From: Diplodia intermedia
Lineage: Eukaryota > Ascomycota > Dothideomycetes > Botryosphaeriales > Botryosphaeriaceae
Assembly: GCA_021495925.1 (NCBI GenBank)
Contig: JAKEKT010000028.1
Coordinates: forward strand, 248,001-312,000
Length of the DNA: 64,000 nucleotides
Direction of reading: 5' to 3'
A program made the translations under genes and the position numbers. The notes beneath the pieces are model-generated. The model ran no database searches, was not told the DNA's origin, and worked only from the letters and a program-made list of their open reading frames with translations. Positions within the stretch are counted from its first letter, which is position 1. Every line of letters starts with the position of its first letter. This document shows positions 22,849 to 34,800 of this stretch, in pieces.

Positions 22849-25800
22849 ATGGCTACACCCTCAGAGGGCCCGCCGTCCAGGGACGGGCTCAGCCCGCCCG
22901 ACGACGCCATGCTCGGCCCCGGCGACAACAACAACCAGTTGGGCCCGGACGAGCGTGAGCGCTCCCGACGCCTGGAGAACGGCGGCGACTCGTCGCGCCC
23001 GTCGCGCGAGCGCTCGCGCAACGGCTCCCGGAGGCCCAGCGGCTCGCGGGTCTGCGGGAAGTGCGCCGGACACCTGACGGGCCAGTTCGTGCGAGCATTG
23101 GGCGACACGTACCATCTCGAGTGCTTCACCTGCCATGTCGGTCCTAGTCCTGCCCTTGTCTGGTGCGCCGGAGAGCTGACATAACGTGCTGTAGGATTGC
23201 GACAAGATTGTAGCCTCCAAGTTCTTCCCCGTGCCCGAGCAGGGGCCCAATCAATATCCGCTGTGCGAGACGGACTACTTCCGCCGTCTCGACCTCCTCT
23301 GCTTCTCCTGCGGCGGCGCGCTGCGCGGCTCGTACATAACCGCCCTCGACCGTAAATACCACATCGAGCACTTCACCTGCTCCGTTTGTCCCACCGTGTT
23401 CGGTGCTCAGGACAGCTACTACGAGCACGATGGCAGCGTATACTGCCATTTCCATTATTCCACAAAATTTGCTCAGCGCTGCAACGGCTGCCAGACCGCC
23501 ATCCTGAAGCAGTTTGTTGAGATTTTCAGAAACGGCCAGAACCAACATTGGCATCCGGAGTGCTACATGATTCACAAATTCTGGAACGTGCGCCTCCACA
23601 CCACCGGCCAACCGGTTGTTGAAAAGGCCATGGCGGGAGAAGAAGACACTAATGAGCTGAGGAAAGACGTCAGGATGGAGGAAGAGAAAATTGAGGAGCG
23701 TGTCAACTGGATCTGGAAGACGCTGTCGGCCTTCGAGGAGCGCTCCGCCACCTGCATCTCCGACATGCTGCTCCATGTTAGCAATGGCGCATATTTCGAC
23801 GGAGTTCTGGCTGCCCGGAGATTCATTGTCCACATCGATCTTCTGTTTGACGGTGCTGACGAGCTCGACAAAGTCTTGGTCGAACAGACCCCGAAAGGTA
23901 AGCCATCTCAAAAGCCTAGACCAGGTGCACTGTCTAACACCCGTCGATCTAGGCCTGTCTTACTCCCGCGAGGCCAAGCTGCTATGTAAGAAAGTCGTGG
24001 CCTTCTTCCAGCTGCTTGCCCAATCACAAGACACAGGAGTACGCCGATTGGGCGTTACGCAGGAACTACTTTCGCTAGTCACCGGTCTCGCACACTACCT
24101 CAAGCTTCTGATCCGCATCTGCCTGCAGGGTGCGCTCAAGCTCGAGCGAGAGACCGGCAGTGCATCGGGACTCAGTGGGTTCATGGACCAGATCAACTCT
24201 CTCGAACCGAAGCTTGAGCAAGACGACGGCACCGACGCTGGTAGCGACTCTTTGGCCCTTGTTCAGCGGACGGCGGATACTTGCCCGGTCTGTGACAAAC
24301 CAGTTGAAGACAAATGCTACATGGCCAGCAATAGGGTCTTCCACGTTGCTTGCATGAAGTGCCAGACCTGCGACAAAGAACTTCGAGACCACCATGAGGC
24401 CCGATGGAGCCGGTCGAGCGGGAAGTTGCTGTGCGCCAACGATGCGGCAGGTGTCTCAGACGCCGAGGCCGGCTTTGTACAAGTGACGAGGCTACGGCAA
24501 TACGTCCACCTTCTTAGAGTTGCGCACGCGCGTCTCCTTGCAACTCTTCGCACAAGCGGCGCGCTTCCTCACACCTCAGGTAAGCCCCGGTCGCGACGAA
24601 GGAGGAAAGAATAGCTTTGGACTGATTGTACGAACACCCAGACGACCCCAACTTGATGGACTATGATTCCAATTCCGGCCACCGCGTCTCCCCCGCAGGC
24701 TCCGAACCAGCAGCAGAACCGCCGCTGCTCAGGTCGGACACCAGATCGAAGTCCTACACTGGCCACAACAACGAGAGGGCCACCCCCTCGTCGTACGAAC
24801 AGACCCTCGGCGACATTCGACGACTGCGGTCCACACGACTCGACAAGCATCTGTCTCAAACCATGAAACGTGCGAGGACTTCCCGGGTCATGGATGGTCC
24901 GGAGGGCATCCGTCCCGGATCCGCTGGTGACGCCCAGGGAGGCAGCGGCCCTAACATGACCATTGAGCAGGGACGCGACTACAACGAGACCGGACCCTTG
25001 ACTTTCGGCACCAACGGAGGCATTGCCCTGGACGACATCCCGCGAATCGTCGCCGCAGAGCAGGCGAAAGACCAAAGACCAAATGCGGCCAAGTATGCAC
25101 GCGATCACCTTGTTGGACAAGAACCAAGACCAAAGCTCGTTAACGGCCACAGGAGAGATGTATCAGGGGCACAAGAGCTGGAGAAGGCTATAGCTGGAGA
25201 AGGTCACTACGGCAAAAAGTACTTCTCGGAGCTCACGGCTTTGGAGTACTTCATTGTCCGCCACGTCGCGGTCCTTTCGATGGAACCGTTGCTGGAGGGT
25301 CACTTCAACCAGGAGGAGCTTTTGGAGCTCATCGAGAACCAGAAGCGACCGACGTTCTGGGGCAAGTTTGGCAAGGCGTTCAAGGGCAACGAGAAGCCGA
25401 AGGGTGGGAAGAGGAAGGGCGTCTTCGGCAAGAGTTTGGAGTACGTCGTGGAAAAAGACGGCGCAGAATCCACCGATTGCGTAGGTCCCGGAACACTCAA
25501 GGTCCCCGCCCTGGTTCAGGATGCAGTGTCTGCCATGCGTACCATGGACATGTCGGTTGAAGGTGTGTTCCGGAAAAACGGAAACATCAAACGCCTGCGA
25601 GAACTCACGGAAGAGATCGACGCAAAGGGCGGAGATGCCGTCGACCTGACGCGTGAGAGCCCCGTGCAAGTTGCAGCTCTGCTGAAGAAATTCCTTCGTG
25701 AGCTGCCCGACCCGGTCATGACCTTCAAGCTACATCGGCTGTTCATTACCGGAGCAAAGATTCAAGATGAGGACAAGCGGAGACGCGTGTTACATCTCAC

Positions 25801-26487
25801 GTGCTGTCTTATGCCTAAAGTCCACCGTGACACAATGGAGGTGTTGTTCACATTCCTCAACTGGGTATCGTCCTTTTCCACGGTGGATGAGGACACGGGC
25901 AGCAAAATGGACATCCACAACTTGGCCACGGTCATTGCCCCCAACATCTTGTACTCCAGCATGAAGAGCCCGGACATGGACTCCAGTTTCCTTGCAATCG
26001 AAGCGGTGCACTCTCTCATCCAGTGCAACGAGTCCATGTGCGAGGTAGGTGACGCGGTTAGGATCCTCGCTTTGAACGACGCTGACATGAACAGGTTCCG
26101 GAGGATCTTCAGTCAATACTGGCGGATTCGTCCATGTTCGACCTCAACGCCGAACTCACGACAAAAGAAATCCTCAAGCGGGTGGGCGAGCTCGGCAAGA
26201 CCCCGCAGGCCACGGTGCCGGGGCCGCAGCAGGTAAACCGCAACTCGGGCAGCCGGTCGTCTGCGCCGGTGGTCGCACGCATCGAATCTGATCCGGCATC
26301 GTACCAGGCAGAGAGCTCGGTGCGGCACGTAGGAGGGCGAAGAGACAACGGAGAGCTGGGACCGCCGGCGCCGTACGGCAACGCATCGTCGGACTCACAC
26401 AGCGACCGCGGCTCGCCGAGCAGATATAGGGAGAACCGGTCATCACAGTACCGGGGGCCTGGGGTGGGAGTTACCGGAGCAGGGTAG
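22849..26487 (+). CDS. lrg1: LIM-domain Rho GTPase-activating protein (Lrg1 type)
   Basis: Five exons (22849-23136, 23195-23897, 23953-24579, 24642-26044, 26095-26487) give 1137 residues. Two N-terminal LIM domains (about 68-190) begin at VCGKCAGHLTGQFVRALGDT and continue with LCFSCGGALRGSYITALDRK. A third LIM follows at about 438-495 (CPVCDKPVEDKCYMA). The RhoGAP domain spans about 827-1006 and contains the arginine finger in MSVEGVFRKNGNIKRLRELT. Three LIMs plus C-terminal RhoGAP is the Lrg1 arrangement. In yeast and Neurospora, Lrg1 inactivates Rho1 and so restrains glucan synthase and cell-wall integrity signalling at hyphal tips and septa. The C-terminal 130 residues are Ser/Arg-rich and unfolded-looking. 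Introns are 50-62 nt; the first donor is GTCGGT. Confidence 0.92.
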
Positions 26488-27537
26488 GCGCTCGAGATGT
26501 TAAGGCTTTCTTCACGCATGCGGCTTGGAGTCTTGGGCACCTTTCTCATGTATTCGCTTCATGTTTCGTTTTTCAGATTCCACTGCAGGTCAGCATCTTG
26601 GGAAGGTGCGAGGAGGCGTTTTCTTGCGGGGACCTGTGCGCACATCACACCGGGAGAAAAGTTGATAATGGAGGGGGTTGGATCACATGTCGAGGCGGCC
26701 GCATAGGAGGACGGCGGATTTGCGATTTGATCTGCACAGGCCCAGTGGGGCCTTGTTTTAGGAAAGCTTGGGCATTGAGCAGCGAGCGATTTTGTTGGAG
26801 CAGCAGGAGCGCGGAATTCTCTTCTTTTCTCTTTTTATTCGTTTCCCCTCCATCCCCGGGCTCGTGGTGCGGAGGCGGATTTCGACGTCAGTAGCAGCCA
26901 CGGAGCCGCAGGGCCCGTGGCGATTTTGTAGTCTAAGGTTATTTTGGCCCGGCGGCCGGCAAGGGGAGGTTTCCTGCTGTCGTTTCTTCCTGCGAATCGG
27001 CGAGACGAGTGAGCTGAGGCATAATAATTGTGGTGCGTGATATCATGATCACCGCGAAATTCAGGGAGCTTGGGCGAGCGGCCTCGACGAACCCCTGGTC
27101 GCGGCCTGAAGTCTTGGCGGTAGTTCGTCCGCCTCGCCGTCGGAATGGCAGCGGGGGACGCGTGCGCGGGAACGCCGTTGGGATCCGATGCTGCGCTGGC
27201 CCAACCCACCCGCGCGTCTTTCCGCTGCACCGCCGGAAAAACAAAAGACGTGGCCGGCATCGTTCCAGGCTCACCGACTGACGCAGACGTTGGAGCCCTA
27301 TCAACAAGAACGCGCGCGCACCCTTCAACCTTAATTTTTTTTGTATCAGGTCTCACAGCTCCCTCTGCCAGCACTGCCGCCCCTTTCCTGCAACCTGCTC
27401 TTAAGAAGCCCTCCGCGTCACGACCTCACAATCCCATCCTTCAGTCCTCGGTCCTTCCCTCGGTCTCCGCCGCTCCGCCACACAGGCCCAACAACAAATC
27501 CGCAGGCGCCGCCGTCGCCGCAGCGCAAGCTTTCAGA
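26488..27537. other. intergenic region between lrg1 and the HypA-like gene
   Basis: About 1 kb containing the 3' end of lrg1 and the promoter and leader of the next gene, which lies on the same strand. The frame of the next gene is open upstream to 27145, but its family-like start is the ATG at 27538. No separate gene seen. Confidence 0.45.
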
Positions 27538-29551
27538 ATGTCGTCCATGTTCACGCTCCCCTCGATCCGCCTACCCAGCTTCGGCCTCGGCTCCAAAGGT
27601 CCCCGCGTCGAGCTCCCGTCCGTCGAAATCCACGATGTCGAGACCGCGGCGGAGAAGCGCCCGCGCACGCTGAAGCACCTGCTCCGCGCAAACCACGCCA
27701 ACCACAGCATCGTGTACAAGGACGGAAGGTGTCGGAACAACACTGCTCACGTACGTGCAAATTCTCCTTCTTCCCATGCTCGACAGACGTCGTTCCACTG
27801 CTGGCTCCTACCCCGCGCCGCTACCCCGCTCGTCTGGCTGGTCATATGTTGTTTGTTGTTGTTGTTGTTGTTCGTTGTCACCCGGCGAGTCGTGTGCTCG
27901 GCTTCCCTGCAACAAGAAGCGGTGAGCATGCGGTCTGGCCAGCCGGACCGGCCGGACCAGCAAAACCACTTCCATGGCTCACAGGCTAGCTGCGTGAAAC
28001 GTCAAAGCTTCCTGCGGAGCTCCGAGTCGCGTGTGTGCTGTCAACCTGTGCATTGGGATGGGGTAGCTGGACATTCAAGCTTCTGGAACACGGAACTGAC
28101 CTTGGCGCAGATTCTAGGTGCTGCCTACGTCCTCGGCGCAACGACCGACCACCTGAATGAGATTTACGATCGGGAAGCCGAGCAGCTCGAGCCCTGGCAA
28201 GATGCCCCATGCGAGATCGCGAAGCACGACTGGCGCGACTTTCTGGGCAAGAGGGAATACCAGCGCGCCTTCGTCGACTTCTTCGAGGACCAGCTGGTGC
28301 AGTACAGCTATGACTGGAAGAAGATGCTGGATGACTACCTTTTTGGCGGCGAACAACCGCTGATCAACAACTTCATTGCTGGATGTGAGTTTGCCGAGCT
28401 CGTCGCTGACTTGGACTTGCGCTAACATGTTCTGCTGCACAGTCGGCCATCCGCTCATTCACCTTGGATATGCTTTCGAACTGAAATCCCGCACCCTCGC
28501 CATCGAGGCGCTCGCGTTCAGCACCTGCTACTACAACTTCATGCACCGCTACCTCGATGACGCCAAGTACACCCGCGCACCCACGAACCCGACCACGTCC
28601 CTCGCGGAGATTTTGAAGCGCGTTGCGGCGGACAAGCGCTTCGATGGTGTGTTCGACAGCCCGGGCGCCGGGAATGTCGAGTCCTTGTTCGATTTGAAGG
28701 AAGAGGCCGTGCTGGAACATTGGAACAACTGGCAGATCTATGGCTACAACAGCAGCAGCAGCAGCGGCAGCTCGAGCCCCACTGGAACCACGAGCCCGAC
28801 CAGCCCACGCGAGAGGATCACTTTTACGGAGCAGTTCCTCGAGGCGCAGAAGCTGGTCGTTGCATTGCTCATGGCGAAGAGCAGCGGTGACAGAAAGAGA
28901 CGGTACGATTTCTACGCCGCGCAGCTGGTGACGGCGAGCCACGCCGTACGGGTGCTGCTTCCGTTGATTCCGACCAAATTCCACGTTCCGTTGGTGAGGC
29001 AATGGTGGCTGTTTGTGCTCTCCACGTACATTGCGCAGATGCGTCCCAAGGTTGACGTCGTGGCGTTCGAGAATGAAGACTTGGAGGAGGGCAGAGGCTG
29101 GAGCGATGTGCAGAGCTGCGCGCTCAAGGGACGTTTCTGTCTGGATGGAAACTACGTCAAAGGTATGGTTTGAGACGGCGCGGCTTTTGAGGAGATTGTC
29201 GAGCTAACGGAAATCGAAACAGCGCTCCGCGCCATGCAAGACGCAGCGAAGACGTGGCCCGACGACAAGCGTTTCTTCTTGAAAGCGGCAGTACGCTTCG
29301 CGACCGAGTTCGACGGGTGGGGAGGGTTCGGGGCGTTTGGCGACGAGGACGTGCGCCTCCACACGCGCACCCGCCAACCAAGCATTGTGGGCGATCTGGG
29401 AGAGGACGCTTACCGCGCGGGCGGTGGCCGCAGGACCAGCATCATCGACCAACCCGGTGTTGGTGGCATAGCTGGTCCCGGCAGACGGACTAGCTGGGCA
29501 CCGACGTTTACGACTAGTGGAAGTGAGGGAAGCAGCCGAAGAAGCTCCTAG
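27538..29551 (+). CDS. HypA / questin oxidase-like protein
   Basis: Four exons (27538-27750, 28111-28384, 28443-29162, 29223-29551) give 511 residues. Markers are LKHLLRANHANHSIVYKDGR near the start, ILGAAYVLGATTDHLNEIYD after the first intron, and GHPLIHLGYAFELKSRTLAI, which belong to the questin oxidase family. Some members are Baeyer-Villiger-type oxygenases in aflatoxin and anthraquinone pathways (AflY/HypA, GedK). Others are scattered outside clusters, and no polyketide synthase or tailoring gene is near this copy, so its role is open. The C-terminal 80 residues are Gly/Arg/Ser-rich. Intron 1 is unusually long (360 nt), a multiple of three and stop-free; I removed it on family resemblance and its GTACGT...GCGCAG ends. 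Confidence 0.85.
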
Positions 29552-31830
29552 GGGCGGCATCAACCAAAAAAAAAAGGGGAGGACCTCTTAGAAAGGAGTC
29601 ACGGTGGGTTATGCTTCGTACCACGCGCGCGAAGGAACCGCAGGTGTATATTGTACAGGAATTCGGGCGTTCATGGGGTCACTTGGCTGGAGCGTTCTTT
29701 TTTTTTTTTTCGGTGGGAGGATGTGCATATGTGCAAAAGTTCGATATATACCCTACTCGTTCACTCTTTCAATTTAGGATGTCTTGGAACAACATGCATC
29801 GGGTGGCTTTTGGTACTTGGCTTACGGATAGCTCTTGAAGGGCGCATTTTCATGGGTGGCCATCACATGTCCAGGGGGAGCCCGACCCCCCTTTGCCGTT
29901 CGGGTTCGCGTTGGGAGTCTGCTGTAGAAAGGGTGCTAGGTATACTAGAGGTGTCGCACGGTCTGGCTGGGGGGAAGGCGTTTTGACGTGGAGATGGTCC
30001 CAACGTTGGCAAAGCAGGAACCGGCCCCCTTTCGCGCGGATGATAGATTGCGAGCGACTATTGCTTCCTCTTCCCCCCCTCTCTCTCTCCTATTATCATT
30101 TGGATTTTTGTTGCCATGTGACGTACGCATGGAGCGGTCCAGAAGGAGGGGGCCTCGTAACGGGACTACGTACGGAGGGTGGTCACGAACCGAGCGGTGA
30201 TGATGAATGGCGGCAACAAATATAGCATCCATCCGCCAGGGAAAACAAGGGCACCGGCGGCAACAATGTACTCAGGCAGCAGATCCTTGTTTTCTGGTCG
30301 TCGTTGCGCGGCTGTTCTCCACACGCAGCGCGCGCAAAGGGTCGAATTAAGCATCGGCATCGGGGTGGGGACCGTAATTGTCGACCGCGGAAAAGCAGGC
30401 GATTGGTTGGGGGGTGGGGCTCCCAATAATGCCGTGTGATGAGGCTTCGGGGTCCAGACTTTTTGTTCGACGTGATGTCACTCTTGCGCAACGTGCCGTC
30501 CGGGGCACCAGCCACAGCTGGACGGAGCTTGGCAGATTGATGGCGATCCCCAAACGGGCGCGGCCCAAGACATGAGGAACGGCATTAACAGGTTCTGCGA
30601 GCGAAATGAGCGTAGATCGCTCTGCCGTCATGCGCAATCGACGCAAGGAAAGGGACGAAGCTGGTTTTCGGGCGTGGAGAAGGAGGCTTGATTCGTCCCG
30701 GGCTGAGAGGGAGCGGGTATGGGGTCGGGTTTCACGTTTGGGGCGTTGGCGCAGAGGTGTGGCGGTGGTTGAGTGGGTGGTGGGAAAGCGGGAAGAAGTG
30801 CATGGGGGCGGTGATGCGGATGTGCGGGCGCCGCCAGGGATCAGGGCAGCTGCTCGATGCATCAGAGATCTCTTGATGTGGCCGCCACGCATCGGCAAGA
30901 CTGGCCCATGGCTGGCGACTAGCCGTGCACAGGGCCGCGCGCTACGACGGTAAGCCGGTGGGGCAGGAGGCGAGTGTGGTCACTGTGGACGAGGGCCACG
31001 GCCGCCATCATCGATCGCAGGTTGAGTTCTCTCTCGTGTCGCAACCGCGGGCGCTTCCGAGCCGGCCGCAAGGGACCGACCGGGGCAGCCCGGAAGTTTG
31101 AGGAAGGCACGGAAGGGCTATTTCTGCCGCGTGACAGCAGGGTGGTGCGCGCGCAGGGTGCACATCTGCTGAACTCGTCCGCGACGGGCTTCGGCGCGCT
31201 GGCGCTTCCGTCCGAGAGCCCGATGACGAGATGCACCGAGGCTCCTCAGGTCTCGAACGGACGCACTGCGGGCTGCTGACTAGGCTCGTCGGCCATGCCA
31301 GCGCAGTCGAATGCGCGCTGATAGGCAGGCCGGATGCGCCGGACGCGGGCGGCGCGCCGCTTCACCTGCTCTGTTTGCGCTGTGTCGGCGGTCAGCAGCC
31401 ACTGGGTGCGCTGCGGGAAGCGGCCGGCGACGAGCAGAGCATTGGCAGGGACGGGCACGGCGCTGGGCAGCGGCTTTGTCATTCGCTGCAAGCAGAGCAG
31501 GGCCGCGAGAAGCCTCGCCAAGCGGCGATGACGCGCCACGCGGAGTCCGCTTTGGCGTGCTCCAAGCTTCCCGCGCCGCGAAGGGAACCCAGCCCGGCCG
31601 CCGCTTATGACGTGGGTTCCATGGTCGGCCTCTCCCAGCCCATTCAAATCCCACCGCGCCGCCGCTGCCCAAGCCGCTTCTTGCTCCTCACCTAAACTTT
31701 CCGCCGCAGGCATTGTCTCGTCTAAGACGTCTGTGAGCCTCCCGCCCACACTCTGCGAACATCCTGACCTCCGTCGCTGTCCGCGCCCGCCAAACACACC
31801 CTCCGACCTGATTGCCTCCGCCCCGTCGCC
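29552..31830. other. intergenic region upstream of erdS
   Basis: A 2.3-kb stretch with poly-T (29697-29710) and pyrimidine tracts near 30076-30090 but no supported gene. The last several hundred bases are GC-rich and should hold the ErdS promoter and leader. Long minus-strand frames overlapping 31.2-33.0 kb are compositional shadows of the synthetase gene. Confidence 0.45.
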
Positions 31831-34800
31831 ATGCCTGCCGCCCTGAAGAAGGCGCTTAGCAAGCTCAAGACTGGCGGCCAGTCGTCCGATTCGGACGCGT
31901 CGACCAAGAGCCCCAAGCCAAATGGCACCGACTCGCCCGCTGCCCCCTCTCCCGCGGGCATTTCCTCGCCCATCATGAAGAACTCGCCCAAGTCGTCTCC
32001 GCGCTCCTCGGGCATCTTCAGTCGCAGCAGCGGCACCTTTGACAGGAAGGAGACCGTCGGCCGTTCCAGCGGCACCTTCGACCGCAAGGAGCACCGCTCC
32101 AGTGCCACCTTCGACCGCTCCAACCACCGCCAGAGCACCACCTTCAGCGAGAAGGCTTCGCACAGCCCTGTGCGCGCCCTGCGCGAGAAGCTGCACCTGG
32201 GCCATGACTCGGACTCCGACTCGGCTGACGTTCCGCTCAACCGCGACGGTGAGCCGATGAGCAAGGCTCAGCTCAAGAAACAGGAGAAGCAAGCCGAATG
32301 GGAAGAGCACAAGCGCCAAGTCGAGGAGAAGCAGAAGGCCCAGCTGCACAAGCGCCGCGAGATGGAGGAGCGCGCCAAAACCGAGGAGACTCCCGAGCAG
32401 AGGGCCAAGTACGGCGAGGTGCCCGTCAACAACTATGCCAGCGAATGGAAGCACGAAGACCGCTGCGACATCGGCACCTTGTCCATCGACGACGCGGGCA
32501 AGGAGGTTGTCTTCCGTGCCCGTATCCACCACATCCGTAAGATGAGCGCCCACCTTGTCTTCTTCGTCCTCCGCCAGCAGACCATCACTGTTCAAGGCGT
32601 GCTTCACGAGCACGGTTCCATTTCCCCCCACTTCGTCTACTGGGCCGAGCACCTTGACGTGGAGTCCATCGTCCTTGTCAAGGGTATCGTACAAATGCCC
32701 AAGACCAAGGAAGGAGAGATCAAGGGCGCCTCCATCCACGATGTTGAGATTTCGGTTCACGAGCTTCACGTCGAATCGAAAGTTACAACCCCCCTCCCCT
32801 TCAGCGTCGCCGAGGCCGAGGTCACCAAGGCCGAGACGGAGCAGGAGGGCGATACCAGAGTCCGCATTTCCGACCGTACTCGTCTTTCCAACCGCATCAT
32901 CGACCTGCGGTCCACCACTTCCCAAGCAATCTTCCGTATTCAGTCTGGTCTCTGCAACTGTTTCCGTACTTATCTTGATACCCAGGGTTTTGTTGAAATT
33001 CACACTCCCAAGCTTCAGGGGGGTGCTACCGAATCTGGCGCTAGCGTGTTCAAACTTGACTACTTTGGTCGTCCCGCATTCTTAGCTCAGAGCCCGCAGT
33101 TGGCCAAGCAGATGTGCATTTCTGCCGACTTTGGCAGGGTGTATGAGATCGGTGCCGTCTTCCGTGCTGAGAACAGCAACACCCACAGACACTTGACCGA
33201 GTACACTGGTCTTGATCTCGAGATGGCTATTGACGAGCACTACCACGAGGTCCTGCGCATGCTTGACAACACCTTCAAGTTCATGTTCAAGGGCATCTAC
33301 GAGAAGTACAGGCACGAACTCGATGTGGTCAAGCGTCAGTTCCCGCACGAGGACCTTGTCTGGCATGACAAGACTCTTACGCTTTCTTTTGCCGAAGCCG
33401 TCCGTCTCCTGAACGATTCCGGCTGGAGGGATGACGAGGGCAACCCTCTGCCAGAGAACGAGGATCTTGGCACGAGAGATGAGATCCAGCTTGGAAGGGT
33501 CATCAAGGCGAAGTACAACACTGACTACTACATCATCGACAAGTTCCCGGTTTCTGCCCGTCCGTTCTACGCCATGGCCGACCCCCACAACTCGGACGTC
33601 ACCAACTCGTTTGATATCTTCCTGCGTGGTCAGGAGATTTTGTCCGGTGGACAGCGTATCCATGACGCGGACATGCTGGTCAGGAACATGGAGAAGCTCA
33701 AGATGGATCCCAAGACGCTCGAGGAGTATGTGCAAGGCTTTGAGTGGGGTGCTCCTCCTCACGGAGGTGGTGGCATTGGCTTGGAGCGCATGCTCATGCT
33801 TTTCCTCAACCTCGGCGACATCAGGCACGCCTGCTTGTTCCCCAGGGACCCCAGGAGCTTGCCTGCGAAGCCGGTGATCAAGCAGCTGCGTCACCCCGAT
33901 TACAGCACGCTTCACCCGCCGTGGGAGGGTCAGGACCGTGTCACGGCCTCGATCGATTTCCAGCCCATCGAGAAGCTCATCGCCAACTATGGTGACGCTT
34001 CCAACACGTCTTGGCTGGAGCCACGCACGCAGATTTGGCGTGATGACTTCACAGGCGCTGCGGTCGGTTTCGTGCCGCAAGGCGACTACGCGATCACTGT
34101 GGGTGACCCGCTGTGCCACCAGTCGCAGTATGTCAAGACCATCTCGGGCTACCTCAGGTGGATCAAGAAGGAGCGTAACCTCAAGCCTCTGTGGCTGCTG
34201 GTCGGCTCGGAGGTTGAGGAAGTGCTGGCCACTCGCTTCAACTGGCGCACATTCTCGGTTGCGGCCGAGCAGCGCCTCGATCCGTCCAACAACCCGGCGG
34301 CGCATGACAGCGACTTGCAGCGCAAGATCAGGCACTCGGAGAAGGAGGGCATCAAGATTTTCGACTACCCGATCGGATCGCCGCCGCCCCAAGAGATCCG
34401 CGAGAAGATCGACAAGCGCGTGCAGGACTGGTTGGGCAACCGCAAGGGCAAGCAGGTCCACTTGACGGACATCCACCCATGGCAGGACGAGGAGCACAGG
34501 TGGTACTTCTACGCCCAGGACAAGGAGGGCAACATTGCGGCGTTCGTCGCTCTGGCGCAGCTCTCGCCGGACCACGGCTGGCAGGTCAAGTACTCGCTTG
34601 ACTTCCCCGGGGCTCCGTCGGGCGCGATCGAGCACATTGTCACGGTGTCGCTCAAGAAGCTCGCGGAGAACGGCGAGACCAACGTCACGTTCGGTGGCGG
34701 TGCCAGCTCCAAGTTCACGCCTGGCCACAACATGAAGAAGCCGCGTGTCAAGGTGTTGAGCAAGGCGTACCACGCCATTGCCACGGAGCTCAAGCTCACC

